Shown: positions 1 through 8,465 of the stretch, in pieces
How the letters are laid out: each line of letters begins with the position of its first letter
Numbering within the stretch: the stretch's first letter is position 1
Position numbers and translations under genes: made by a program
Notes under the pieces: model-generated
What the model was told of the DNA's origin: nothing
The model's database searches: none
What the model saw: the letters and a program-made list of their open reading frames with translations, nothing else
Assembly (NCBI GenBank): GCA_022840285.1
Contig: JALHIE010000051.1
Location: 1 to 23,184, forward strand
DNA from: Porphyromonadaceae bacterium
GTDB lineage: Bacteria > Bacteroidota > Bacteroidia > Bacteroidales > Dysgonomonadaceae
Length of the DNA: 23,184 nt
Direction of reading: 5' to 3'

Positions 1-1397
1 ATGTCAATGGGTTGATTTGCTTTATAAGCACCGCACGTAAAATCCGGAACTTCTATCGGCTCAGAATCGTTGGCTACGGACCATTCTGTAAGTGCGACCA
101 TTGAACTCCACAAGGCAGCATCGTAAACATTTTGATCCAGGGGTAATCCGTTTCTTAAACAATCGATAAGACGCCAATCCATCATAAAGTCCATTCCACC
201 GTGTCCGCCTACTTTTTTGGCTAAATCGCCCACTTTCTTAACAATAGGCGGAGTATATTTTTCTTCTAATTCTTTCATCTCCGTTTCGGACAGCCATTCA
301 TGGTTTCCCAGACTTATACGTGGAGGAAGCGGCCATTTTTGAGCTACTGCTTTCGTTCCACTCACCATGTAAATCCTTGAATACGGACGAGGGCTCGAAA
401 CATCATGTTGGAGCATAATTGTTCGTCCTTTTTCAGTTTTTATAATGGATGTATTCATGTTGCCCCTGTAAGAATCAGTGTCGAACTCTTTATAAAAATC
501 ATCTTGCTGGGCTAATCGATGAGCTTCCGGCCCATACGTGAAATCATTGGACTGCATGGACACCAGTTTGGTCATTCTGTCTCCCCTGTTAATATTCATG
601 ACCTGACACACAGGTCCTAATCCGTGTGTGGGGTAATGGTTGCCATTTCTTGTTTGGCTTTCCTTTAATAACCACATTCCGGGATAGCCGTTTTTTTTGA
701 ATGCTATGTCTAATTGATCATGGAGATAAGCTGCTTCTGCATGAATTATTTCTCCGAACACCCCTTGTCTTGCCATGTTCAATACCTGCATTTCAAAAAA
801 ATCATAGCAACAGTTTTCCAGCATCATGCAATGTTTTTTTGTCCGTTCGGAAGTTTCAACCAATTTCCAGCAATCTTCAATGGTTAAAGCGGCCGGCATT
901 TCAACAGCGGCATGTTTATCATGCTCCATTGCAAAAACAGAAACAGGCGTATGCAAGCGCCAAGGTGTAACCTGGTATATTAAATCGATATCATCGCTCT
1001 CGCACATTTTTTTCCAATCATCTTCGGTCTGACCATATTCCCTGGCAGGAGGTAAACCTGCATCTGCAATGACCTTTTGCCCTTTTGCCAAGCTTTCGGG
1101 ACGAATATCGCAGATTGCTTTTATTTCAACGCCATCAATCAAGCACAGTCTCCGTAGTGATGAAGGGCCCCTGTTCCCTAATCCGATGAAACCAATACGT
1201 ACAGTTTCCAAGGGTGGAGCCGCATATCCACACATGTTAAAATGCTGTTTTCTGGATTTCCTAACCTCATTTAAGGTGTTGACAAATTTTACATCTTCAT
1301 TCTTTGACTTATGACATGAAATGATGCTTGGGCTGATTACTGCTCCTGCAGTAAGGGTCCCTGCTGATTTTAAAAAAGTTCTTCTGTTTGTTTTCAT
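1..1397 (-). CDS. GH109-type Gfo/Idh/MocA glycosidase, Tat-exported (C-terminus beyond left edge)
   Basis: ATG at 1395-1397 on the minus strand opens a frame that stays open to base 1 (465 full codons); judged against the 486-residue paralogue at 11185-12645, only the last 20-30 residues are missing. The N-terminus NRRTFLKSAG is a twin-arginine signal, and a Cys near residue 28 could allow lipidation. After the motif FNMCGYAAP comes a Rossmann dinucleotide-binding loop, GFIGLGNRG, at about residues 69-77. The motif HYPTHGLGP (about residues 254-262) holds the Tyr and His that act in GH109 alpha-N-acetylgalactosaminidases, which use bound NAD+ to oxidise the sugar transiently at C3. The C-terminal GGHGGMDF and IPDFT-like motifs also match GH109. 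It lies 7 bp after the ceramidase-like gene upstream, so it is probably in the same operon. Family is confident; substrate is inferred. Confidence 0.88.
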   Translation of the reverse strand, partial: MKTNRRTFLKSAGTLTAGAVISPSIISCHKSKNEDVKFVNTLNEVRKSRKQHFNMCGYAAPPLETVRIGFIGLGNRGPSSLRRLCLIDGVEIKAICDIRPESLAKGQKVIADAGLPPAREYGQTEDDWKKMCESDDIDLIYQVTPWRLHTPVSVFAMEHDKHAAVEMPAALTIEDCWKLVETSERTKKHCMMLENCCYDFFEMQVLNMARQGVFGEIIHAEAAYLHDQLDIAFKKNGYPGMWLLKESQTRNGNHYPTHGLGPVCQVMNINRGDRMTKLVSMQSNDFTYGPEAHRLAQQDDFYKEFDTDSYRGNMNTSIIKTEKGRTIMLQHDVSSPRPYSRIYMVSGTKAVAQKWPLPPRISLGNHEWLSETEMKELEEKYTPPIVKKVGDLAKKVGGHGGMDFMMDWRLIDCLRNGLPLDQNVYDAALWSSMVALTEWSVANDSEPIEVPDFTCGAYKANQPID

Positions 1398-1404
1398 GGT
1401 TGTT

Positions 1405-2823
1405 TTAATAAGAATTTGTTTTATTTGTTTTAACTTCATTCAACAGAGAAAGAGCCTTCTCAATTAATATTTCACCGCCGCCCGAATCAATCAATGAATA
1501 TACGATCTCATAACTTCCTTCAGGGAAAGCTTTTCTTAACGGAATACACTCTTCATGACTATTTGCTAAAGTAAGAATAAGAGTGTTTTTAAAAGGAGAA
1601 TCTCTTTTAAGTGCTAACCCCAGTTCCACGAAAATCTGACCAGGTAAAGCTACAATTGCAGTTTCTTCATTAAACATAAAAACCTGAATTTCGAGTGGAA
1701 GGGTGTCTCCATATTTTTTTATGAGTTTTTGAAGAGAAAGTATTTTTTTGATACGTGCCTGAACAATGGCTGGAGTTATAGAATCCTTATGGCTAACGAC
1801 CCACTCCAAATCCATATCACTGTAAGTTTGCAAAGGGACATTTACTACCTTACTGCTAACTTTGAATATCTCATTCATCCTTTCGAGCTTAGGTGTTTCT
1901 TGTAAAAATCCAGTAGCCAATTTTCTGCCGATGGAAGATGTAACCTCTTCATAACCAGTCTGGGGCCCGGGCTTGGTAATATCCCAATGATTTACATCGG
2001 CACACGGACCTTCACCAAATACCGATAAAAAGTCATTACCAAAATATTTTTGTAATTCTTGTTCCAAAAAATGAGGGAACCCACTGCTAAATTTTGTCGT
2101 ATTTCCAATAGTTGCCAACTGCATGGCAAATGTGGTGAACGACGCGAAAGCAGTCTTATCGTGTTTATCATCAAACAATATAATTCCCAGCTCGTTGTCC
2201 ACAGGTCCAACCGTTCTGACAATATCTGGATTTAAAAAACCTCCGTTCATCCTTACGGTACCATCTTTCATGAGATGCCTTCGGTTGAAAGCCAATCCAT
2301 CAACCTGTGCGAAGCCTGACCTTAAAAGAACAGGTTTGAGATTTTTTTGTGCTTCAACAATTGAATATACAATTTTTTGTATTAACTGTGCAACATAAGC
2401 ATAGTTGCCTTCATTGGGAATCAGGCTGGAACCCATTTTTGAGATATAATCTTCCATTTCACCATAACAGGTTGGGTCGGCATGTGTATGTGTGGCGGCC
2501 AAACAAATGTTGGAAACAGGAATCCCCGTTTGTTCCGCTGCTTCCCTGCGAATTAAATCGGAGAGTTCTAATGGTATATAAAAAAGGTCTGCCATAACCA
2601 GGGCTCCTGTACGGTCACTTTGACTAAATACCATTGTCTTAATTTCAAGCGAATCGAGTACTCCATCACTCTTGACCTTATGAACAAGATATCCGGTTGG
2701 AGGAGTCATATCAAAAACCGAAACGCCTACCTTTAGATCGTCCCCTCTCTTTTCAGTGTTTTGTTGTTGGCAACTAAACAGAATTAAAAAGGCTGGTAAA
2801 AGTAAATGGATAAAAATTCTCAT
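1405..2823 (-). CDS. Neutral ceramidase-like lipoprotein, probably catalytically dead paralogue
   Basis: A 472-residue protein with a lipoprotein signal (ILFSC, Cys18), so probably anchored in the envelope. Residues 30-140 match the N-terminal domain of neutral/alkaline non-lysosomal ceramidases: VGVSVFDMTPPTG, then AATHTHADP with the His pair at 112/114. Alignment to the neighbouring paralogue (2839-4329) shows substitutions where zinc ligands are expected: Gln235 replaces the second-motif His (FAMQ versus FASH), Gly248 replaces a conserved Asp (FSSG versus FSSD), and Gln396 replaces the Glu of the PGE motif (PGQ). The GSYE Tyr (438) remains. In Pseudomonas ceramidase zinc is bound by His97, His204, Glu411 and Tyr448; mapping those onto these motifs is my inference. 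The frame is intact, so it may be a binding or structural homologue rather than a pseudogene. It lies 15 bp after the previous gene's frame. Confidence 0.85.
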   Translation of the reverse strand: MRIFIHLLLPAFLILFSCQQQNTEKRGDDLKVGVSVFDMTPPTGYLVHKVKSDGVLDSLEIKTMVFSQSDRTGALVMADLFYIPLELSDLIRREAAEQTGIPVSNICLAATHTHADPTCYGEMEDYISKMGSSLIPNEGNYAYVAQLIQKIVYSIVEAQKNLKPVLLRSGFAQVDGLAFNRRHLMKDGTVRMNGGFLNPDIVRTVGPVDNELGIILFDDKHDKTAFASFTTFAMQLATIGNTTKFSSGFPHFLEQELQKYFGNDFLSVFGEGPCADVNHWDITKPGPQTGYEEVTSSIGRKLATGFLQETPKLERMNEIFKVSSKVVNVPLQTYSDMDLEWVVSHKDSITPAIVQARIKKILSLQKLIKKYGDTLPLEIQVFMFNEETAIVALPGQIFVELGLALKRDSPFKNTLILTLANSHEECIPLRKAFPEGSYEIVYSLIDSGGGEILIEKALSLLNEVKTNKTNSY

Positions 2824-2838
2824 AGATTATATCATTTT

Positions 2839-4329
2839 TTATTTGGACAATTGATGTAACATAATTAATGCTTCTTCTACCATTCTTTCACCTGATCCGG
2901 GAGCTAACCGAGAATTGATAGCTTCATAACTTCCTTCCTGAAAAGCCTGTATCGTTGGGACGTAGGCGATATCAGCATTGGCCAGTTCGATCAACATAGT
3001 ATTTTCAAAAGGAGACATTTTCTTTAATTCGATGCCAAATTCAGTAAAGAGCTCTCCGGGCATAGTCACTATTGCCGTTTGCTTGTCAAGTTTAAATACA
3101 TGTATCTCTACCGGCAATCTCCACGGATCTCCAAAAAAAGAGGGAGGAATAGCTTCCTTTAAACGAAGTTGCTCTAAAGGTGGCTGCACACCCCAAACAG
3201 AAATCTTAAGTTTTCTTCTTTGTTCAAAAAAAGAGCTTTCAGGGTACAAAGAAGTACCGCCTTCTTTTGACCATAGCAATTCTTCCTGTGAGTAATCCTG
3301 CAAAGGAAGATAGATTACTTTGCTTAAAACCTTAAAGTCGGGTCTGCTCATCTTCTTTTTTATGTCAGCATTTTTGACAACTTCCGCAAGCGTATTACCC
3401 ATTTTTTCCACCTTGCGATCTGCGTTCTCAATCGTTGAATCTTTTAAATTGACCGTATTGATGTTTCCACAAGGGCCCAACCCAAACACTGAAACAAAAT
3501 TTTCACCAAAAGCATCTTTTAAGTTTTCTTCCAAATAGTAAGGATAATCTGAACTGAACTCGGTTCCTCCACGAACATAATGGCTTGCAAAAACTGTGAG
3601 AGAGGCGTTGAAGGAGAGTCCATCTTCAGATGTAAACAATACAAAATGTACATCCGGATCAACGGGTCCAGCAGGTAAAACAGTTTTTGGATTTAAGCGT
3701 CCCGGATTAAAACGTACTTTCCCGTCCGTCATCAAATAGCGTCTATTGAAAGACAATCCAGGAGCTTGCCCTATTCCGGATATCATTTTTACCGCTTTTC
3801 GATTTTCAGATGCATCCATGACTGCTTTTGTCATCCCATTAATTAGATACCTGAAGTAGCTTGTCTCATCTGAATCAACTAAAATGCCGTTTACTTCGTT
3901 GTCAATAAATTTTTGAAACTCTTCAGTTATGGCTGGACTTGTATGGGTATGGGTAGCTGAAACAGTGATGTTTTGAAAAGGTATTCCTGCTTCTTTTGAT
4001 ACCTGTTCCCTAATTATTCGACTGAGATCCCTGGGAATACCCAGCAGGTTACATATAAGCAGTGCTCCTTGTTCATCTCCTTGTTTAAATACCAGAGCTT
4101 TGGCATAAAGCGAATCTTTAATTCCGGTGCTTTTTACAGGTGGATAACCGTATCTCCAATATCCAACAGGAGGTGTGATGTCAGCTACTCCGACTCCTAA
4201 TTCAAAGGGAGAGGACTCAATTTTTTTACAGCCGATGACGCCAATTGTCAATATTAAAAATAATTGACCATATATAAATGCGGCTTTTCTTATCTTGAAT
4301 GCCTTTGAGTAATAATGAATTAAACGCAT
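2839..4329 (-). CDS. Neutral/alkaline ceramidase-like lipoprotein (predicted active)
   Basis: The frame can be extended to a TTG at 4356, but that overlaps the preceding gene scrap; the ATG at 4327-4329 is preferred (496 residues). A hydrophobic segment ending IGVIGC (Cys34 from this ATG) is a lipobox, after a rather long basic n-region. Family motifs, numbered from the longer TTG start: VGVADITPPVGY (55-66), SATHTHTS with His136/His138, FASHYVRGG with His259, FSSD with Asp270, GPCGNIN (294-300), PGE with Glu435, GSYE with Tyr477. All residues expected to hold the catalytic zinc are present. The ceramidase family hydrolyses the N-acyl amide of ceramide, but bacterial members of this length are mostly uncharacterised, so an amidase or other esterase role is possible. 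It forms a tandem pair with the gene at 1405-2823. Confidence 0.86.
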   Translation of the reverse strand: MRLIHYYSKAFKIRKAAFIYGQLFLILTIGVIGCKKIESSPFELGVGVADITPPVGYWRYGYPPVKSTGIKDSLYAKALVFKQGDEQGALLICNLLGIPRDLSRIIREQVSKEAGIPFQNITVSATHTHTSPAITEEFQKFIDNEVNGILVDSDETSYFRYLINGMTKAVMDASENRKAVKMISGIGQAPGLSFNRRYLMTDGKVRFNPGRLNPKTVLPAGPVDPDVHFVLFTSEDGLSFNASLTVFASHYVRGGTEFSSDYPYYLEENLKDAFGENFVSVFGLGPCGNINTVNLKDSTIENADRKVEKMGNTLAEVVKNADIKKKMSRPDFKVLSKVIYLPLQDYSQEELLWSKEGGTSLYPESSFFEQRRKLKISVWGVQPPLEQLRLKEAIPPSFFGDPWRLPVEIHVFKLDKQTAIVTMPGELFTEFGIELKKMSPFENTMLIELANADIAYVPTIQAFQEGSYEAINSRLAPGSGERMVEEALIMLHQLSK

Positions 4330-4349
4330 AACACTCTTTTTTAATATTC

Positions 4350-4580
4350 TCAACAAATTTTTATTGTCCTTCCCATTTGAGCGATTGCTTCTTTATGCTT
4401 ATCCAGACACGGTGCGAGCGTAGGCCTCCAGAGGGCAGTCATAAAACCGTAAAGTCTTGATTGATCGATTAATTTTTTCCCATATACCCAGGTTCTCTCC
4501 ATGTTTATTTCGTTGGAGTGATTGCTGCCTGTTGGCATTTGGTCATAGCCATGTTCTTCCAAATCAAATTTGCTCCCAAG
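4350..4580 (-). pseudogene. C-terminal remnant of a GH20-like TIM-barrel gene
   Basis: The longest frame starts at 4562, but homology reaches about 4580 (reading RYLGSKFDLEEHGYD). It matches the C-terminal 80-odd residues of the intact gene at 13653-14747: EEHGYDQMPTGSNHSN, LYGFMTA-WRPTLAPCLD and HKEAIAQMGR are nearly identical. The 109 bases at 4358-4466 match 13661-13769 with three mismatches. Relative to the intact copy, 17 codons are missing between FDL and LEEH; in the intact gene that segment is bounded by two copies of CAAATCA 51 bases apart, and here a single CAAATCA remains, so the loss is a deletion between short repeats. No N-terminal half and no signal peptide are present. It overlaps the end of the GH109 remnant upstream. 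Non-functional fragment of a recent duplicate. Confidence 0.88.
4358..4466. repeat. Direct repeat, copy 1 (partner 13661-13769)
   Basis: These 109 bases agree with 13661-13769 at all but three positions (4367, 4399, 4432), in the same orientation; weaker similarity continues to about 4580. The repeat is the 3' end of a GH20-like gene. The two copies lie about 9.3 kb apart, so homologous recombination between them would excise the genes in between. Confidence 0.9.
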
Positions 4581-5035
4581 ATAACGAATGTGTTTTTTTG
4601 TACACTATTGCTACCCATCCATACCCTAACATTTGTAGTACCAACTTGTTGCAAAGATATGTCGTGCGGTTGGTTCAATTCCCATGCCCCGTTAGTGAAG
4701 TCGGGTATGTCAATTGGAGTTGACCTGTTTGCGACCGACCATTCGCTCAAGGGCCCGATCACGCTCCAGGAAGCGACATCGTATACGTCCATGTCCACGG
4801 AGAACTCGTCACAGATGGCCATGACCCTGACCGTGTCTATTTTTGGCGCTGCGTATCCGCACATGTTGAATCTTTGGGGATGCTTCTTGTAGGCTTGCAG
4901 GTAGATGGATTTTAACTGTTTAGCCGAAGGTTGCTGTAGCGAGGGCATTTCACTTCCGGTTAATTTGCCGGTGAGCATGCTTCCGACGCTTGCCGCGCCT
5001 GAAATTTTAAGGAAACTTTTTCTGTTGAGTTGCAT
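4505..5035 (-). pseudogene. GH109 gene collapsed by a large internal deletion
   Basis: The frame is open from 5092, but the natural start is the ATG at 5033-5035 (176 codons), 16 bp after the transporter stop. The N-terminus is a Tat-like signal with Arg-Lys in place of Arg-Arg (NRKSFLKISG), followed by QRFNMCGYAAPKIDTVRV, equivalent to the first ~69 residues of GH109. The frame then goes through a short bridge (MAICDEFS, about 4796-4823) directly into SVDMDVYDVASWS and IPDFTNGAW, which correspond to residues from ~419 of the 486-residue paralogue. The whole Rossmann fold, the YPTHG catalytic motif and GGHGGMD are gone: about 345 residues. The bridge resembles the 'AICD' strand of GH109, suggesting two deletions. 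The 3' end runs out of the family sequence and into the GH20-like remnant. It cannot act as a glycosidase. Confidence 0.85.
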
Positions 5036-5051
5036 GACAAAATTGCTATGT

Positions 5052-6308
5052 TTAATTTTTCCAATTTTCAATTTTATACCCCCATTTCCCATAGTAAAAC
5101 AGGTAGAAGTATGTAGGAATTAACATCAAAACAGCCCAACGTGGATACATCGGGTTGAGATCGATGATCTTTCCAAAAATCATGGGTGCGATTGCGTACG
5201 AGATCAACGTCATCAACAATAACGCGGAACCTAGTTTTGTGTATTTGCCGAGGTTTCTTATTGCTAATCCCCATATCGATCCCCAGGTGAATGCAGATAA
5301 AAAGGCTTGGGCCAACAAAAACCAGACGGATATCACTCCATTGGTAAAAAAGGCGAGCATAGTTAAAATAAATCCCGTAATAGCGCATAGCACGACAGCT
5401 TTTTGCTGAGTCAGGTATTTGGGTATAAGCAATGTGTTTCCAAGGAATCCGATCAACGTGAATGTCAGTGCGTACGTACTAAAATGCCTGGATACGGTAA
5501 AGGGAATCCCTAAGGCGTCACCATAGAGTATGCTGTTGTTCACCGCGACAGAAATAGAGCCGTCTAAAAACAGTGCAATGACTCCCAGCACGAGATAGGG
5601 AAAGCTGAGTATACTCTTGCGTTCTGTTCCCTCAGTAATTTTATTTTCTTCTTCATCTTTCAGGTTTGGGATGTTTGAAAAATAGATCAGACCAGCCACT
5701 ACCACGAAAAATAGCGCAAGAAAGATGTAGGGACTTATAACCTTTGATAAATACTCCGTGAGTATTAACTCCTTTTCCGCTGGCAAGGCAATAGTCAGTT
5801 GATGGGAAATATCCCCTGCGTCACGTAACAGAATACTGCTGAAGATCAGTTGAGTTAAAACCCCGCCTAATCTATTGGCCATACCCATGAAACCCATCCG
5901 TTGTGCCGTGCTTTCTCGTGGACCAATTATGGTTACATAAGGATTTGCCGCGGTTTGAAGCAAAACCATCCCGATGCTTATTACAAAAATTGCTGCCAGA
6001 AAAATGCTGTATTGTCGTGATAACGCTGCGGGAATAAATAATAACGCTCCAATAGACATGATAAATAAGCCTATTATAAGTCCTTTTTTATATCCTACTA
6101 GGTTGAGAAAACTCGAAGAAGGTATGGAAAAAATAAAATAAGATACAAAAGAAGCGACTGCTACCAAGGCAGCCTGTGCATTACTCAATTCGAGGCCCAC
6201 CTTAAAATAGGGGATAAGTATAGCGCTAGCCCAGGTCATTACTCCGAAAACGAAGAACAATATCCCCATTATTAAAAGCGGGTAAAAATAATTTTGCTTT
6301 GTATTCAT
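5052..6308 (-). CDS. Sugar MFS transporter, FucP/NagP-like (FHS family)
   Basis: A 418-residue, strongly hydrophobic protein with about 12 membrane segments and a central charged loop near residues 215-230 (NLKDEEENKITEGTERK). The motif LLQTAANPYVTIIGP (about residues 116-130) followed by GFMGMANRLGG is typical of the fucose/glucose-galactose/N-acetylglucosamine permease group of the major facilitator superfamily, which are usually proton-sugar symporters in the inner membrane. It follows the acetyltransferase gene by 12 bp and would import monosaccharides released by the periplasmic enzymes of this locus. Family members differ in sugar, so the substrate cannot be read from sequence; GlcNAc or GalNAc is a guess from the neighbouring GH109 and GH20-like genes. 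Confidence 0.88.
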   Translation of the reverse strand: MNTKQNYFYPLLIMGILFFVFGVMTWASAILIPYFKVGLELSNAQAALVAVASFVSYFIFSIPSSSFLNLVGYKKGLIIGLFIMSIGALLFIPAALSRQYSIFLAAIFVISIGMVLLQTAANPYVTIIGPRESTAQRMGFMGMANRLGGVLTQLIFSSILLRDAGDISHQLTIALPAEKELILTEYLSKVISPYIFLALFFVVVAGLIYFSNIPNLKDEEENKITEGTERKSILSFPYLVLGVIALFLDGSISVAVNNSILYGDALGIPFTVSRHFSTYALTFTLIGFLGNTLLIPKYLTQQKAVVLCAITGFILTMLAFFTNGVISVWFLLAQAFLSAFTWGSIWGLAIRNLGKYTKLGSALLLMTLISYAIAPMIFGKIIDLNPMYPRWAVLMLIPTYFYLFYYGKWGYKIENWKN

Positions 6309-6320
6309 TTATTTTTTCGT

Positions 6321-6896
6321 TTATGGGTTAAAGTCAACGGGAGGTTTATGTAGGTCTACCGATGGTGAAGCTGCCGGATTGAATTGCAGGAACATAGCTC
6401 GCTCTGTTACAACGCGTCCGTCACCCGCCAAGTTATTCACATCCGCATAATGACGAAAACCTACTTGTTCATACAACGTGTACGCGCGATGGTTATCCGG
6501 CAACGTGGTTAATTCAATACCATCCCGGTTTGTCCGACGCGCGGCATCGATCAGGAATTGGATCAGTTTTTTGCCAAATCCCTTTCCCTGGTACTCGTCA
6601 AGTATTCCGATTCCCAGCAACGGTATGGGATTAGTATAATACCATAAGAAAAAGTACGCAACCATTGTATCATTATTGAAAAGTCCAAGAGTGAGATCTT
6701 TTCCTGTCTCGGAACGTTCAAGAAAAGCGTTTACGGTATCGTCGTCGTAGGAATGAGGTAAAAAGGAAGCGGTCGATTCTTTAGATAATGAATTCCCAAA
6801 TTCTTGCAAACCTCTTCGATCACTTTTCAGAAGTCTTCGGATGATGAATTCATCGCCGGCTGTCGAGTTAATTAATATATTGTCGTTTATTTCCAT
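6321..6896 (-). CDS. GNAT-family N-acetyltransferase
   Basis: A 191-residue soluble protein without a signal peptide, hence cytoplasmic. The acetyl-CoA loop is visible as EYQGKGFGKKL (about residues 101-111, the Q-x-x-G-x-G core of GNAT motif A), preceded by the beta strand LLGIGIL and followed by the C-terminal motif NHRAYTLYEQVGF (about 135-147), typical of the fold. The acceptor is unknown: an amino sugar, an amine or a protein N-terminus are all possible. It sits between a ceramidase-like pseudogene (end 6907) and the transporter (12 bp), so it is probably transcribed with them. An amino-sugar acetylase acting on imported hexosamine would fit, but nothing in the sequence proves it. Confidence 0.85.
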   Translation of the reverse strand: MEINDNILINSTAGDEFIIRRLLKSDRRGLQEFGNSLSKESTASFLPHSYDDDTVNAFLERSETGKDLTLGLFNNDTMVAYFFLWYYTNPIPLLGIGILDEYQGKGFGKKLIQFLIDAARRTNRDGIELTTLPDNHRAYTLYEQVGFRHYADVNNLAGDGRVVTERAMFLQFNPAASPSVDLHKPPVDFNP

Positions 6897-6906
6897 ACGC
6901 TTTCTA

Positions 6907-8366
6907 TCACTTGGTTTTTATCAACGAAAACTGTTTTAATAATTCAGATACAATTTTTTCTGAAGCTTTAAGTTCAACATTATTTGTACTTAGCCAAGTT
7001 TCATAACCTCCCAGCTCGTGTTGTGCCGGAGTCGGTAAATAACCCCAATAACCATCTGCCAGCCCAACAACAAATGTTTGTCTTCCAATCCGGTTTCAGC
7101 GAACACTTCAAACGGGATACTCGCTACACCTAAATCACCAATGCCAAAAACGTGCAAACGAATAGACACTTGATCAGGTTTCTTTAGTTGATTCAACGTT
7201 CTTGCCGCGTATGTCTTTTCAAGCGAATGCAACGATTTGATCGAATCGGGTCTGGCCAGGATGATTTTGGCCTGTTCAACCATTTTTTCATCAGGTTTTC
7301 GCACCTTCAGGGTAACCTCTTTCTGTTTAGCTTTTAAAGGCACCCAATCGTGATAGGCGATTGATCCGGAAGCTTCGAATACTTTTTGTGCGACATCTCT
7401 ACCCACATATTTCATTTTTGCATAAGGAACATTTTTCTCAGGAGAGCCTCCGAAGTTGATGTTGTTGATATCACCAGATGTGCCGTTTGACATAATCCCT
7501 ACAAACGGAGGATCCTGTCTTCCAGCATCAAGCAGTTCCTGAATACGGTCACAAAAAACGGCAAAGTAATCTGCCGAGATGTGTCCCTTAAGTGTTCCTC
7601 CCACGTAGTGAAGCGAATAATTTGCAAATAATGCGATGTGACGTCCTTCGGTTGATTTGACTGAAATAAAAGAGACGTCGGGATCGGGTACGGCAGCGGG
7701 AGCTAGTTTGTTGGAGTTACTGTGTCCGGGATTCATCACAACCTTATCGTATTCTCCAAAAGGATTAATAACCGGCTTTTTCATTTTCCAACGACGAACA
7801 AAAACATGTTCGGGAACAGCAACAGATCCCCATCCAATCCGCGCAGGTTCCAGGTGGTTGGCAGCAAGTTGTACAACATCGGCTATTCGGTGAATGACAA
7901 ACTCCTGATAAGGATCAAATGTGCTATTATAATCCCAACTGCGTCGTTTTTCTCCTCTTCCCATTGCGCTTACAGCCGAATGAGTATGAATAGCGGATAT
8001 GATGATATTGGAAGACGGGATATCCATTCTTTCTGAAATTAATCTTATGGCTGCATCGGTCAGATCCTGATGCAAACCTAAAACGTCTGCAACAACAAAA
8101 ACTAATTTAGTTGTTCCATCGTCAAGTATTAGACAACGAACATGCAATTCGTCATGCACTTCTGTTGACGACGGATCATTCCAATTGCCAATCAGTGCAC
8201 CGCCAAGAAACGGGGTGATATTAGCTGTTGCGGCACCTGCCTTAAAAACTTTTTGCTCACTGGTTTTATGCTTCACGTCGTTCGTCATTGCTTTACCGTG
8301 TGGCATACCCCAGAAGCCACTCACAATCAGCGTGACAAAATAAAGCTTTAATGTAAATGATCTCAT
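6907..8366 (-). pseudogene. Neutral ceramidase-like protein, frameshifted near the C-terminus
   Basis: ATG at 8364-8366 opens 458 codons ending at 6990. There is a Sec-type signal (residues 1-26), then family motifs TANITPF, ISAIHTHS (His127/His129), SLHYVGG (His253), SADYF (Asp266), GTSGDINN (about 296-302) and IPFE (Glu420). After FAETGLED (about residue 428, bases 7078-7086) the reading frame loses family similarity. The next frame over continues it exactly: QTFVVGLADGYWGYLP, then GGYETWLS, then a tail SEKIVSELLKQFSLIKTK ending at the stop 6907-6909. Relative to the paralogues (GIELKKMSPFENT), about eight codons are missing at the junction and the number of bases lost is not a multiple of three. 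The product lacks the GYE tyrosine predicted to bind zinc. With the restored end, the gap to the acetyltransferase is only 10 bp, as in a normal operon. Recent pseudogene or sequence error. Confidence 0.85.
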
Positions 8367-8465
8367 GTTGTATACGATTTAAAAATGATTTGATGAGACA
8401 TGTTTGTATGGTGTAATCTTATTTTGCAAGTAACCGCTTAATTTTATCTTACTCTTTAATTTAAA

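Noticed and set aside
701..1314. Several plus-strand frames across the left GH109 gene
   Set aside because: They lie antisense to a minus-strand frame with unmistakable GH109 motifs and have no family resemblance themselves.
2978..3538. Plus-strand open frames of 72-105 codons
   Set aside because: Antisense shadows of the ceramidase-like gene, without recognisable start context or motifs.
4330..4356. TTG start at 4356 adding nine residues to the ceramidase-like protein
   Set aside because: It overlaps the end of the GH20-like remnant, TTG is a rare start, and ATG at 4329 leaves a complete lipoprotein signal.
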